From assembly GCF_900163655.1 (NCBI RefSeq), contig NZ_FWFG01000064.1:1-64000 (forward strand): a stretch of 64,000 nucleotides of DNA. The letters are read 5' to 3'. The stretch is from Brachybacterium nesterenkovii. Its GTDB lineage: Bacteria > Actinomycetota > Actinomycetes > Actinomycetales > Dermabacteraceae. Shown one piece after another: positions 30,799 through 38,914 of the stretch. The position numbers and the translations under genes are program-made. Within the stretch, counting starts at the first letter, position 1. Each line of letters starts with the position of its first letter. The notes beneath the pieces are model-generated. The model did no database searches. It was not told the DNA's origin and worked only from the letters and a program-made list of their open reading frames with translations.

Positions 30799-32442
30799 TC
30801 AGATCTCCCGCAGCCAGACCGTGGTCTCGGCGGGGATCACATCGGCGTCGACCGGGCCGGAGGCGGCGATCACACCCAGGCCGGCGGCGCCCGGCAGCTT
30901 CGCGAGCGGGACGTCCGCGTCGGTCGTGTTGACCGCGACGAGCACCCCGCCGTGGAGCAGCGCCAGCACGCCCTCCGGCGCGTCCTCGACGAAGGCGACG
31001 CCGTCGGCGTGCTCGCCCAGGCGCAGCTCCCGACGCAGGTGCAGGGCCGTCCGGTACATCTCGAGGGTCGAGCCGTCGACGCCCTCCTGGAGGTCCGCCG
31101 CGACAGCGCCGAACGACTCCGGCTGGGGCAGCCAGCTCTTGCCCGTGGGCGAGAACCCGTAGGCGGGGGCGTCGTGGACCCAGGGGAGCGGGACGCGGCA
31201 GCCGTCGCGGCCGGGCACGCCCGCCCGCTTGTGCGCCGGGTCCTCGCGCAGCGCGTCGGGGATGTCGGCCACCTCCGGCAGGCCCAGCTCCTCGCCCTGG
31301 TACAGGTAGGCGGCGCCCGGCAGCGCCAGCATCAGCAGCGTCGCGGCGCGGGCGCGGCGCAGCCCCAGCTCCGCATCCGGGGTCTCCTCGCGCGAGAGGC
31401 CCTCGCCGAAGCGGTGCTCGGGCGCGAAGCCGTAGCGGGTGGCGTGGCGGATCACGTCGTGGTTGGAGAGCACCCAGGTGGTCGGGGAGTCGACCGCATC
31501 GGCCAGCTCGAGCGGCTTCTCGATCGCGCGGCGCATCGTGTCCACGCCCCAGCGGGCCTGGAGGAACCCGAAGTTGAAGGACTGGTGGGCGCGGTCGGCG
31601 CCGATGTACTGGGGCAGGCGGTGCTCGGGGATCCACGCCTCGAGCACCATCATGCGGTCCCCGTCGTACTCGTCGAGGAGCGGGCGCCACTCCTGGTAGA
31701 TCTCCACCACGCCGTCGTTGTCGAAGTAGATCGGCACCTCGCCCTCGGGGATGTCGATGAGCCCGGCGGAGTTGACGGTCGCATCGGGCAGGCCCGCGGG
31801 CTTGGCCATCCCGTGGGCCACGTCCACGCGGAAGCCGTCGGCCCGGTGATCCAGCCAGAAGCGCAGCACGCCCGCGAACAGCTCGTGGACCGCGGGGTTC
31901 TCCCAGTTCCAGTCCGGCTGCGTGGTGTCGAAGATGTGCAGGTACCACTGGCCCGGGCTGCCGTCGGCCTCGGTGACGCGGGTCCAGGCGTCCCCGTGGA
32001 AGATCGACGTCCAGTTGTTCGGGGGCAGCTCCCCGTTCTCGCCGCGGCCGTCGCGGAAGATGTACATGTCCCGCTCGGGGGAGCCCGGGGCGGCCGCGAG
32101 CGCCCGCTGGAACAGCTCGTGCTCGTTCGAGGAGTGGTTGGGGACGATGTCCACGAGCACCTTCAGCCCCAGCTCATGGGCGCGGGCGATGAGGGCGTCG
32201 GCGTCCGCGAGGGTGCCGAAGCGCGGGTCGACGTCGCAGTAGTCCGCCACGTCGTAGCCCGCGTCGTGCTGCGGCGAGAGATAGAAGGGCGACAGCCACA
32301 GGGCGTCGACCCCCAGATCCCGCAGATACGGCAGGCGCTCGGTGATGCCGGGGAGGTCGCCCATCCCGTCGCCGTCGGAGTCGGCGAAGGAGCGGGGGTA
32401 GACCTGGTACACGACGGCGTCGCGCCACCACTGATGGGACAT
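30799..32442 (-). CDS. Alpha-glucosidase, glycoside hydrolase family 13
   Basis: A 547-residue GH13 enzyme of the alpha-glucosidase/oligo-1,6-glucosidase type. The (beta/alpha)8 barrel starts at WWRDAVVYQVYPRSFADSDGDGMGDL. The nucleophile is D207 in DGFRVDVAH, the acid/base E268 in MMVLEAW and the third carboxylate D329 in VLSNHDV; QGEELGLPEV is also typical. Val after the nucleophile motif region and the TRYGF loop suggest specificity for short alpha-glucosides, but linkage cannot be fixed. The ATG at 32442 follows AGGAGGGATCC. It is the last gene of the sugar ABC transporter operon, so it probably hydrolyses the imported sugar in the cytoplasm. Confidence 0.93.
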   Translation of the reverse strand: MSHQWWRDAVVYQVYPRSFADSDGDGMGDLPGITERLPYLRDLGVDALWLSPFYLSPQHDAGYDVADYCDVDPRFGTLADADALIARAHELGLKVLVDIVPNHSSNEHELFQRALAAAPGSPERDMYIFRDGRGENGELPPNNWTSIFHGDAWTRVTEADGSPGQWYLHIFDTTQPDWNWENPAVHELFAGVLRFWLDHRADGFRVDVAHGMAKPAGLPDATVNSAGLIDIPEGEVPIYFDNDGVVEIYQEWRPLLDEYDGDRMMVLEAWIPEHRLPQYIGADRAHQSFNFGFLQARWGVDTMRRAIEKPLELADAVDSPTTWVLSNHDVIRHATRYGFAPEHRFGEGLSREETPDAELGLRRARAATLLMLALPGAAYLYQGEELGLPEVADIPDALREDPAHKRAGVPGRDGCRVPLPWVHDAPAYGFSPTGKSWLPQPESFGAVAADLQEGVDGSTLEMYRTALHLRRELRLGEHADGVAFVEDAPEGVLALLHGGVLVAVNTTDADVPLAKLPGAAGLGVIAASGPVDADVIPAETTVWLREI

Positions 32443-32540
32443 GCGGGGGATCCCTCCTGAGGGGTCGTGGGGTGATGGGGGGCGAGCCCGCGGGGTCGGT
32501 GTGCTCCTCGACGGTATGCGAGAAGAGTCGGGGGAGAGGA

Positions 32541-32558
32541 CTCGGGAGCGGTCCCGAG
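32541..32558. terminator. Small stem-loop between the DUF624 and GH13 genes
   Basis: CTCGGGA (32541-32547) pairs with TCCCGAG (32552-32558) around a 4-base loop. It lies in a 137-base intercistronic gap and might tune expression of the glucosidase gene. Weak on its own. Confidence 0.35.
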
Positions 32559-32579
32559 AACGGTGTTGGGGGACGGTGC

Positions 32580-33221
32580 TCACACGGCGGCGCGAGCGTT
32601 CCGGCGCAGTTCGTCGATAGTGCGCCGTTGGACGAGGGCGATCAGGTAGGCGATGAAGGCGATGCCGAGGATGACCAGGAACCAGACGACGGCTCCGACG
32701 GCCCCCGGCAGGAGCGCGGCGAGAACGACCGGGGCGATGACCAGCACGAGGCACAGCGCGGTGGTCCCGAGGCGCCCGAGAGCGAGGCGGGCGGCATTGC
32801 GCAGATGCTGAGTCGCAGGAGCATCGAAGAGGGCGATCAGCGGCAGCAGCCACAGCAGAACGGCCAGCAGCATCAGCACTCCGAACGCGCTGAGCGCGGT
32901 GAGCGCATCGCCGACGGTGGGACTCGCCGCCGAGCCCGACAGCACCGTTCTCTCCCAGACCCCGAGCGCTCCGAGGGCGGGGAACGGCGGCCACCAGACG
33001 AGAGAGGCCTTCAGCTCGCTCCGGAACGTCCGCCACCAGGTGCGCGCGACGGAGCCGCCCTCATCGCGGGCCATCTCCATGACGGAGCGCGTGCACGCGA
33101 CGAGGGATGCACCGGCTGTGACCACCGGAGCGCAGGCCACCAGTGTGAGCATGTTGACCAGGACCAGGTCGGCTGCAGCTGCCCAGGCCCGGTAGACGGG
33201 AGCGTCAGGGTTCAGACGCAC
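32580..33221 (-). CDS. DUF624 (YesL-like) membrane protein
   Basis: A 213-residue membrane protein of the YesL/DUF624 family, usually encoded next to sugar ABC transporters of the CUT1 class. The family pattern is visible: N-terminal helix with LVNMLTLVACAPVVTAGASLVACTRSV (about 22-48), a cytoplasmic stretch with WWRTFRSELKASLVWW, then three more hydrophobic segments and a basic tail (RRTIDELRRNA). Its role is unknown; an accessory in sugar uptake is inferred from gene context only. It sits between the MalG-like permease and the GH13 gene, 40 bases after the permease stop. Confidence 0.8.
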   Translation of the reverse strand: MRLNPDAPVYRAWAAAADLVLVNMLTLVACAPVVTAGASLVACTRSVMEMARDEGGSVARTWWRTFRSELKASLVWWPPFPALGALGVWERTVLSGSAASPTVGDALTALSAFGVLMLLAVLLWLLPLIALFDAPATQHLRNAARLALGRLGTTALCLVLVIAPVVLAALLPGAVGAVVWFLVILGIAFIAYLIALVQRRTIDELRRNARAAV

Positions 33222-33261
33222 GAGCGCTCCTGACGACGGCCGACAGGGTGGCGGATCGCTC

Positions 33262-34164
33262 TCACCCCTTGACCGCGCCGGCGGCGACGCCCTCCACGAT
33301 GTGCTTCTGCCCGAAGAGGTAGAAGACGACGATGGGGATGATCGCGAGGACCAGCATGGCCATCTGCGCGCCCATGTCGCGGTTGCCGTTGGAGCCGATG
33401 AGCATCTGGATCACGATCGGGATCGTCTTGTAGCGCTCGTCCTGGCCGATCACGAGGTTGGGCAGGAGGAAGTCGTTCCACACCCACATCGCGTTGAGGA
33501 TCGCGACGGTGACCGTGGTGGGCATGAGCAGCGGCATCACGATGCGGAAGTAGGTCTGCAGCGGGGAGCAGCCGTCCATGTAGGCGGCCTCCTCGATCTC
33601 CAGCGGGATCGACTTGATGAAGCCGGCGAAGAGGAAGACCGACAGGCCGCCGCCGAAGCCCAGGTACAGGAGGATCATCCCCCAGGGCGTCGCGAGTCCG
33701 AGCATGTCGGCGATCTTCACGGTGGGGAACATGACCATCTGGAAGGGCGCGACCATCGAGAACGCGAACAGGTAGTAGAGCAGCGACGTCCACCAGGTCT
33801 TCACGCGCGTGATGTAGTACGCCGTCATCGCGGTGAGGAGGACGATCACGGCGACGGAGCCGACCGTGATGAACAGCGACCAGCCGATCGCGCGGGCGAA
33901 GCCGGACAGCTGGAGACCGGTGATGTAGTTGTCCAGGCCTGCGAAGGTCTCGCCGTCCGGCAGCGCGAACGGCGCCCCCGAGATGAAGAACTTCCCCTTG
34001 AAGGAGTTGATCAGGATGAAGGCGAGGGGGACGAGCCAGATCAGCGAGAGGACCGTCATGAGGGCGACGAGGAACGGGGTTCCCGCGCCGTAGTGGCGGC
34101 TGGGCTTCGCCGCCCGTGCGGTCGTGGCGGGGGCGGCGGTCGGGGTGCTGGTCGAGGTGCTCAC
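33262..34164 (-). CDS. Sugar ABC transporter permease, MalG-like
   Basis: A 300-residue CUT1-family permease. The first 25 residues are Ser/Thr/Ala-rich, then six membrane segments. The EAA loop that contacts the ATPase reads EIEEAAYMDGCSPLQTYFRIVMPLL (about residues 187-211), the best diagnostic of this family. The C-terminus ends GVAAGAVKG, as in MalG-type subunits. The GTG start overlaps the stop of the MalF-like gene by 4 bases. No ATPase gene is present in the operon; a shared MsiK-type ATPase encoded elsewhere probably energises it, as in other actinobacteria. Confidence 0.95.
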   Translation of the reverse strand: MSTSTSTPTAAPATTARAAKPSRHYGAGTPFLVALMTVLSLIWLVPLAFILINSFKGKFFISGAPFALPDGETFAGLDNYITGLQLSGFARAIGWSLFITVGSVAVIVLLTAMTAYYITRVKTWWTSLLYYLFAFSMVAPFQMVMFPTVKIADMLGLATPWGMILLYLGFGGGLSVFLFAGFIKSIPLEIEEAAYMDGCSPLQTYFRIVMPLLMPTTVTVAILNAMWVWNDFLLPNLVIGQDERYKTIPIVIQMLIGSNGNRDMGAQMAMLVLAIIPIVVFYLFGQKHIVEGVAAGAVKG

Positions 34165-35006
34165 GCGTCGACCTCCTTCGAACGGGTCGCGCGCAGCTGG
34201 ATGAGCGCGATGGCGGAGACGATGAGGAAGAAGACGACTGCCTGGGCCTGGGCCACGCCCTCCTGGCCGACCTTGGAGTACATGGCGTCGACGATGTTCA
34301 GCGCAGCCATCTGGGTCTTGTTCAGTGGAGCACCGGCCGTCAGCGCGAGGTTCTGGTCGTACATCTTGAAGGTGTTCGCCAGGGTGAGGAACAGGCAGAT
34401 GGTGATCGAGGGCATCACCATGGGGATGGTGACGCTGCGCAGTGTCCGGGACTTGCCGGCCCCATCGATCTCGGCGGCTTCGAGCAGCTCTTTGGGGACG
34501 TTCTGGAGCCCGGCGATGTAGATGATCATCATGTAGCCGAGCATCTGCCAGTTCACGAGCATCACGAGGCCCAGGAGCCCGAGGCGCCAGTCGTTGACGA
34601 TCGTCTGGCCCCAGTTCTTGAGGATCGCGTTGAGCATCACCTGCCAGGTGTACCCGAGGACGATGCCGCCGATGAGGTTGGGCATGAAGAACACCGAGCG
34701 GAACAGGTTGCGGCCGGGGAACCTCCGCGTGAGCAGGTAGGCGAGCGCGAAGGCGCCGACGTTGACCGTGACGATCGAGATCGCGGCGACCAGGGCGGTG
34801 AAGGCGAGCGCCGCCACGAATCCGGAGCGGTCGCCGAAGGCGTCCTTGTAGTTCTGGAGGCCGATGAACTCGGCATCGGTGAGCGTCGTGAAGTCGGTGA
34901 AGGAGAGGTAGAGGCCCATCGCGAAGGGGATGACGAACGCGATGAGGAACGCGAGGACCGTGGGGCCCGCGAAGATCGGGAAGTACTTCTTGAGTGCTCT
35001 GGTCAT
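34161..35006 (-). CDS. Sugar ABC transporter permease, MalF-like
   Basis: A 281-residue CUT1 permease with six transmembrane helices. It begins MTRALKKYFPIFAGPTVLAFLIAFVIPF and carries the EAA loop KELLEAAEIDGAGKSRTLRSVTIPM (about residues 170-195). Together with the MalG-like partner it forms the membrane channel for the lipoprotein-delivered sugar. It is short for MalF, lacking the large periplasmic loop, as usual in Gram-positives. It begins 103 bases after the binding-protein gene; a hairpin in that gap may lower permease expression relative to the binding protein. Confidence 0.95.
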   Translation of the reverse strand: MTRALKKYFPIFAGPTVLAFLIAFVIPFAMGLYLSFTDFTTLTDAEFIGLQNYKDAFGDRSGFVAALAFTALVAAISIVTVNVGAFALAYLLTRRFPGRNLFRSVFFMPNLIGGIVLGYTWQVMLNAILKNWGQTIVNDWRLGLLGLVMLVNWQMLGYMMIIYIAGLQNVPKELLEAAEIDGAGKSRTLRSVTIPMVMPSITICLFLTLANTFKMYDQNLALTAGAPLNKTQMAALNIVDAMYSKVGQEGVAQAQAVVFFLIVSAIALIQLRATRSKEVDA

Positions 35007-35055
35007 GATGCCTTCGTTCAGCCGCCGCCTGACGCGGGAGGGCGGTGCGGGGGAC

Positions 35056-35093
35056 GGCGACGGCGCCCGATCTTCCGACAGGGCGCCGTCGTC
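35056..35093. terminator. Stem-loop after the binding-protein gene
   Basis: GACGGCGCCC (35059-35068) pairs perfectly with GGGCGCCGTC (35081-35090) around a 12-base loop; flanking bases extend the stem. Such hairpins after binding-protein genes commonly allow high binding-protein and low permease expression. Confidence 0.6.
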
Positions 35094-35109
35094 ATGTGCG
35101 AGGGGGCCG

Positions 35110-36441
35110 TCAGGCCTTCTCGGCGGCCCACTCGGTGGTGACGTACTCGATCACGGCCGCCCAGTCCTCCTTGCCCGAGGCGTACTGGGACAGGTGCTGG
35201 CCGAACTGGTCCTTGAAGTCCTGGCTGGGGAAGATCTGGAACACCCAGTTGATGGGGTAGAGGTCCTTGTTGTTCATGAACTCCGAGACCTGCTTGCCCA
35301 GCGGGTCCTCCGGGGCGAGCTCCGCGAAGGCGGTGTACGGCGCGATGATGCCGAGCTTCTCCGCGGCGAGCTTGCTGCCCTCGGGGTCGGTGAAGAGCCA
35401 GGTGAGGAAATCGCCGGTGGCCTTCTGCGCGGCCTCGGAGGCCTTGGAGTTGATGGTCAGGTAGTTCTCGGTGCCGATCGCGATACCCGAGTTCTCCTCG
35501 CCCTCGACGCCGATGTAGATCGGCATGAAGCGGATGTCCTCCTCCTTGACCGTGTTGCCGTCGACCTCGGAGATCTGCGACCAGGCCCAGTTGCCGTTCT
35601 GCACGAAAGCGGCTTGGCCGAGCGCGAACTCGGACATGGAATCCGTGACGGTCTTGGCCGAGGTCTCGGTCTTGGGAACGGTGGAGTTGTTCAGGTACAG
35701 GTCGAAGATCTGCTTGTACTGGTCCCCGTAGGTCATCTTGAACGCCTTGGTGTCCGTGGCGTTGGCGTCCCGCAGCTCGTAGAAGAGCGGGTAGTTGGCC
35801 AGGTGGGTATGCCAGCGCCAGTCCTCGCCCGGGGCGAGGGACGTGGAGGCGAAGACGCCCTTGATGCCGAGCTGGTCCTTCTTGGTCTGCATGTCCTCAG
35901 CGAGGGCCTTGAGGGCGTCGAAGCCCTTGACCTCGTCGATCGAGGCGACCTTCGCGCCCGGGAGGGTGAAGTACTTGTTGAGGATCGCGGCGTTGTAGAT
36001 CAGGCCGTAGCCCTCATTGGCCAGCGGGAGGCCGTAGATCTTGCCGTCCTCGCCCTTGAGGCCCATCGAAGGGTCGATGAGCGCCTTGGCAGTCTCCGTC
36101 TCGGACATGTCCGTGGCGTAGTCCTTCCAGTTGGCCAGGCCGATCGGGCCGTTCATCTGGAACAGGGTGGGCGGGTTCGACTTGGCGACCTCGGACTTCA
36201 GGGTCTGCTCGTAGGTGCCCGAGGCTGCGGTGACGACCTTGACCTCGACGCCCTTGGCGTCCTGGTAGGTCTTCGCGATCTCCTTGAAGGCGGCCTCGGA
36301 TTCCGGCTTGAAGTTCAGGAAGTAGATGCCGTCGCTGCTGCTGCCGCCGCCGGAGGATCCGTTGGAGCAGGCGGCCAGGGCGCTCGCGGCGGTGAGTGCG
36401 GCGGTTCCTCCGAGAAGGGCGCGGCGGGAGACGGGGTGCAT
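35110..36441 (-). CDS. Sugar ABC transporter substrate-binding lipoprotein
   Basis: A 443-residue extracellular solute-binding protein of the CUT1 class. The signal peptide MHPVSRRALLGGTAALTAAS ends in a lipobox SALAAC, so Cys25 is lipid-anchored, followed by a Ser/Gly linker. The mature part has features of maltose/oligosaccharide binders: NPPTLFQMNGP, GLPLANEGYGLIYNAAIL, GQAAFVQNGNWAWSQI. The ATG at 36441 has a perfect AAGGAGG ribosome binding site. A second, upstream in-frame GTG at 36504 also has AAAGGAG and would add 21 residues with an RRKSFLALGAAG motif; see findings. It is first gene of the operon, followed by two permeases. Confidence 0.93.
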   Translation of the reverse strand: MHPVSRRALLGGTAALTAASALAACSNGSSGGGSSSDGIYFLNFKPESEAAFKEIAKTYQDAKGVEVKVVTAASGTYEQTLKSEVAKSNPPTLFQMNGPIGLANWKDYATDMSETETAKALIDPSMGLKGEDGKIYGLPLANEGYGLIYNAAILNKYFTLPGAKVASIDEVKGFDALKALAEDMQTKKDQLGIKGVFASTSLAPGEDWRWHTHLANYPLFYELRDANATDTKAFKMTYGDQYKQIFDLYLNNSTVPKTETSAKTVTDSMSEFALGQAAFVQNGNWAWSQISEVDGNTVKEEDIRFMPIYIGVEGEENSGIAIGTENYLTINSKASEAAQKATGDFLTWLFTDPEGSKLAAEKLGIIAPYTAFAELAPEDPLGKQVSEFMNNKDLYPINWVFQIFPSQDFKDQFGQHLSQYASGKEDWAAVIEYVTTEWAAEKA

Positions 36442-36561
36442 GGGGGTCCTCCTTTGGACGCCGGCGGCACCGAGGGCGAGGAAGGACTTACGACGGATGA
36501 GCACCGTGTTCTCCTTTGAATCGTGGCGGGGCAGGGAACGAAGTTGCTTCCTGCAGGCCCC

Positions 36562-36590
36562 ACACTAGGCGACCTGCCGAGTCTGTGCAA
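36562..36590 (-). promoter_or_regulatory. Probable promoter of the sugar transporter operon
   Basis: Reading leftward, TTGCAC (36590-36585) and TAGTGT (36567-36562) are spaced by exactly 17 bases. The upstream element overlaps an inverted repeat (36586-36609), consistent with repression by the divergent LacI-type protein. Confidence 0.45.
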
Positions 36591-36626
36591 GAATGCGAAA
36601 GAACTTGCGAGCGTGTCGGCCGACAC
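36586..36626. promoter_or_regulatory. Candidate LacI-family operators
   Basis: Two dyads lie between the transporter operon and the regulator gene: TGCAAG-N12-CTTGCG (36586-36609), covering the -35 element, and the perfect 14-bp palindrome GTGTCGGCCGACAC (36613-36626). Either could be the binding site of the LacI-type protein. Confidence 0.5.
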
Positions 36627-36688
36627 AGGAGTCCGCCGGGGGCCCAGAGCCTCGGACGAGCACGCGCCGCGACCATGAAGGAGCTTTC

Positions 36689-37714
36689 ATGAAGCCCCGC
36701 CTGATCGACATCGCCCAGCGCGCCGACGTGAGCGAGGCGACCGTCTCCCGCGTTCTCAACGGTAAGCCGGGCGTCACCGAGGAGACCCGCTCCGCGGTGC
36801 TCGAGGCCGCCCGCGACCTGGGACGCGACCTCACGGGGCTGCCCGGCACCCGCGAGCGCCTCGTCGGCGTGCTCGTCCCCGACCTCGAGAACCCGATCTT
36901 CGCCCAGTGGGCCGAGCGCGTGGAGGCCGAGCTCTTCCAGCGCGGCGCCGCGACGCTGATCGCTGTGCGCGCCCGCACCGTCGAGCGCGAGCAGGAGGCC
37001 TTCGAGCGCTTCCTGCGGGCCGGCGCCTGCGGGATCGTCGTCGTCTCCGGCCACCACGCCCAGGAGGAGGGCTCCGTCGGCCACTACCGGGCCATCGTCC
37101 AGCAGGGCATCCCCCTGGCCCTCGTCAACGGCGTGCGGCCCGACCTCGACGCGACCTACATCTCGACCGACGATGACCGCGCGGTCCGGATGTCCATCGC
37201 GCACCTGCGCGAGCTCGGGCACACGGCGATCGCCCTGGCGGTGGGCGATGAGCGGACCTGGCCGGTGCGCGAGAAGGTGCGGGCCTTCGAGCAGGCGCTC
37301 GCGGCGGAGAGCGGCGTCCGCGGCACGGTCGCCTACACGGACTTCTCCTACGCGGGCGGGTATCAGGCGGCCCGGGAGGTCGCCGCCGCGGGCTGCACGG
37401 GCCTGCTGTGCGGCCCCGACGTCATGGCCGCCGGGGCGCTCGAGGGGGTGCGGTCGCTGGGCCTGGCGGTCCCCGGGGACGTCTCCGTCATCGGCTACGA
37501 CGACGCCCAGTGGGCCGCGATGACCTCCCCGGCGCTGACGACGGTGCGCCAGAGCGTGCCCGAGATGGCGCGCGCCGCCGTCCGCGCCGTGCTCGAAGGT
37601 GGGGAGCACTCCCGGCGGCCGGCCCGCACCGAGCTGCAGACCATCCCGCAGCTCATCGTCCGCGGCACCACCGGGGCGGCCCCGCGCGGCGGAGCGGACG
37701 CGCCGGAGAGCTGA
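36689..37714 (+). CDS. LacI-family transcriptional regulator
   Basis: A 341-residue repressor of the LacI/GalR family. The DNA-binding helix-turn-helix is at the start (MKPRLIDIAQRADVSEATVSRVLNGKPGVTEETR), followed by the hinge and a periplasmic-binding-protein-like sensor domain (GVLVPDLENPIFAQWAERVE; SVIGYDDAQWAAMTSPALTTVRQ). The ATG at 36689 follows AAGGAG; a longer frame upstream is excluded because the helix-turn-helix starts here. It is divergent from the alpha-glucoside transport operon, so it probably represses that operon until the sugar or a derivative is present. Confidence 0.94.
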   Translation: MKPRLIDIAQRADVSEATVSRVLNGKPGVTEETRSAVLEAARDLGRDLTGLPGTRERLVGVLVPDLENPIFAQWAERVEAELFQRGAATLIAVRARTVEREQEAFERFLRAGACGIVVVSGHHAQEEGSVGHYRAIVQQGIPLALVNGVRPDLDATYISTDDDRAVRMSIAHLRELGHTAIALAVGDERTWPVREKVRAFEQALAAESGVRGTVAYTDFSYAGGYQAAREVAAAGCTGLLCGPDVMAAGALEGVRSLGLAVPGDVSVIGYDDAQWAAMTSPALTTVRQSVPEMARAAVRAVLEGGEHSRRPARTELQTIPQLIVRGTTGAAPRGGADAPES

Positions 37715-37807
37715 GCGGGCGTGCCGGGGAGCTGAGCGTGCCGGGGGGGCGGGGGCCGCGGGGGTCGGCCGCCGTGGCGCCGCCGAGCACCTCGTTACGA
37801 TGTCCCG

Positions 37808-38890
37808 GTGACCGACGCCGCGAACCCCACCGTCCACCGTTCCAGCTACGACGCCGCGCTCGCGCGCAGCGAGGCGCTGGAGGCCCGCATCGCCTCCGAC
37901 CCCTCCGGCCTGCGCGTCCTCACCGGCGACCGCCCCACGGGCGCCCTCCACGTGGGCCACTACTTCGGCACGCTGCGCAACCGCGTGCGCCTGCAGGAGG
38001 CGGGCGTCGAGACCTGGGTGCTCGTGGCCGACTACCAGGTGATCACCGACCGCGACGTGATCGGCGACATCAAGGGCTCGGTGCGCGAGCTGCTGACCGA
38101 CTACCTGGCCGTGGGCATCGACCCCGAGCGCGCGACGATCTTCGCCCACTCCGCCGTCCCCGCGCTCAACCAGCTGCTGCTGCCGTTCCTCTCCCTCGTG
38201 ACCCAGCCCGAGCTCGAGCGCAACCCCACCGTCAAGGCCGAGCTGCAGGCCGCGGGCAAGAGCGCCATGGGCGGTCTGCTGCTGACCTACCCCGTGCACC
38301 AGGCCGCGGACATCCTGTTCTGCCACGGCAACGTCGTGCCCGTCGGCAAGGACCAGCTGCCCCACATCGAGCAGACCCGCGTGATCGCGCGCCGCTTCAA
38401 CGAGCGCTACGCGGGCGGCGAGCAGCTCTTCGCCGAGCCGGACGCGCTGCTCTCCGAGGCGCCGACGATCCTGGGCCTGGACGGGGACAAGATGAGCAAG
38501 TCCCGCGGCAACGCGATCATGCTGCGCATGACCGAGGCCGAGACCGCCAAGCTGGTCAAGAAGGCCAAGACCGACGCCGACCGCACGATCACCTTCGACC
38601 CGGAGGGTCGCCCCGAGGTCGCGAACCTCCTGACGCTCACCGCGCTGTCCACCGGCCGCACGCCGGAGGAGATCGCCGCCGAGATCGGCGACAAGGGCGC
38701 CGGGACGCTCAAGGTGATGTGCGCCGAGGCGCTGAACGCGCACTTCGCGCCGATCCGCGAGCGCCGCGCCGAGCTCGAGAAGGATCCCGCGCAGCTGTTC
38801 GAGATCCTCCGCCGCGGCAACGAGCGCGCGAACGCGGTGGCCGACGACACCCTCGCCCGGGTCCGCGAGGTCATGGGGATGGTCTACTGA
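37808..38890 (+). CDS. trpS: Tryptophanyl-tRNA synthetase
   Basis: A 360-residue class I synthetase that charges tRNA-Trp. The HIGH-equivalent HVGH is at 48-51 within LTGDRPTGALHVGHYFG, and KMSKS is at 228-232. The GDRPTGxLHxGHY form, rather than the SGIQPTGxLHLGNY form, marks the clade also found in streptococci. Actinobacteria may carry one or two TrpRS types; whether another exists outside the window is unknown. The GTG at 37808 is the best start. It stands alone between the LacI gene and the convergent DUF5129 gene, from which it is separated by only 24 bases. Confidence 0.96.
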   Translation: MTDAANPTVHRSSYDAALARSEALEARIASDPSGLRVLTGDRPTGALHVGHYFGTLRNRVRLQEAGVETWVLVADYQVITDRDVIGDIKGSVRELLTDYLAVGIDPERATIFAHSAVPALNQLLLPFLSLVTQPELERNPTVKAELQAAGKSAMGGLLLTYPVHQAADILFCHGNVVPVGKDQLPHIEQTRVIARRFNERYAGGEQLFAEPDALLSEAPTILGLDGDKMSKSRGNAIMLRMTEAETAKLVKKAKTDADRTITFDPEGRPEVANLLTLTALSTGRTPEEIAAEIGDKGAGTLKVMCAEALNAHFAPIRERRAELEKDPAQLFEILRRGNERANAVADDTLARVREVMGMVY

Positions 38891-38914
38891 CCCTCCCTCA
38901 GCACTGCCCCTCCC

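Noticed and set aside
36486-36504. Start of the binding protein at 36504
   Set aside because: It has a ribosome binding site, but the complete lipoprotein signal begins at 36441 with a better site; kept as a finding instead.
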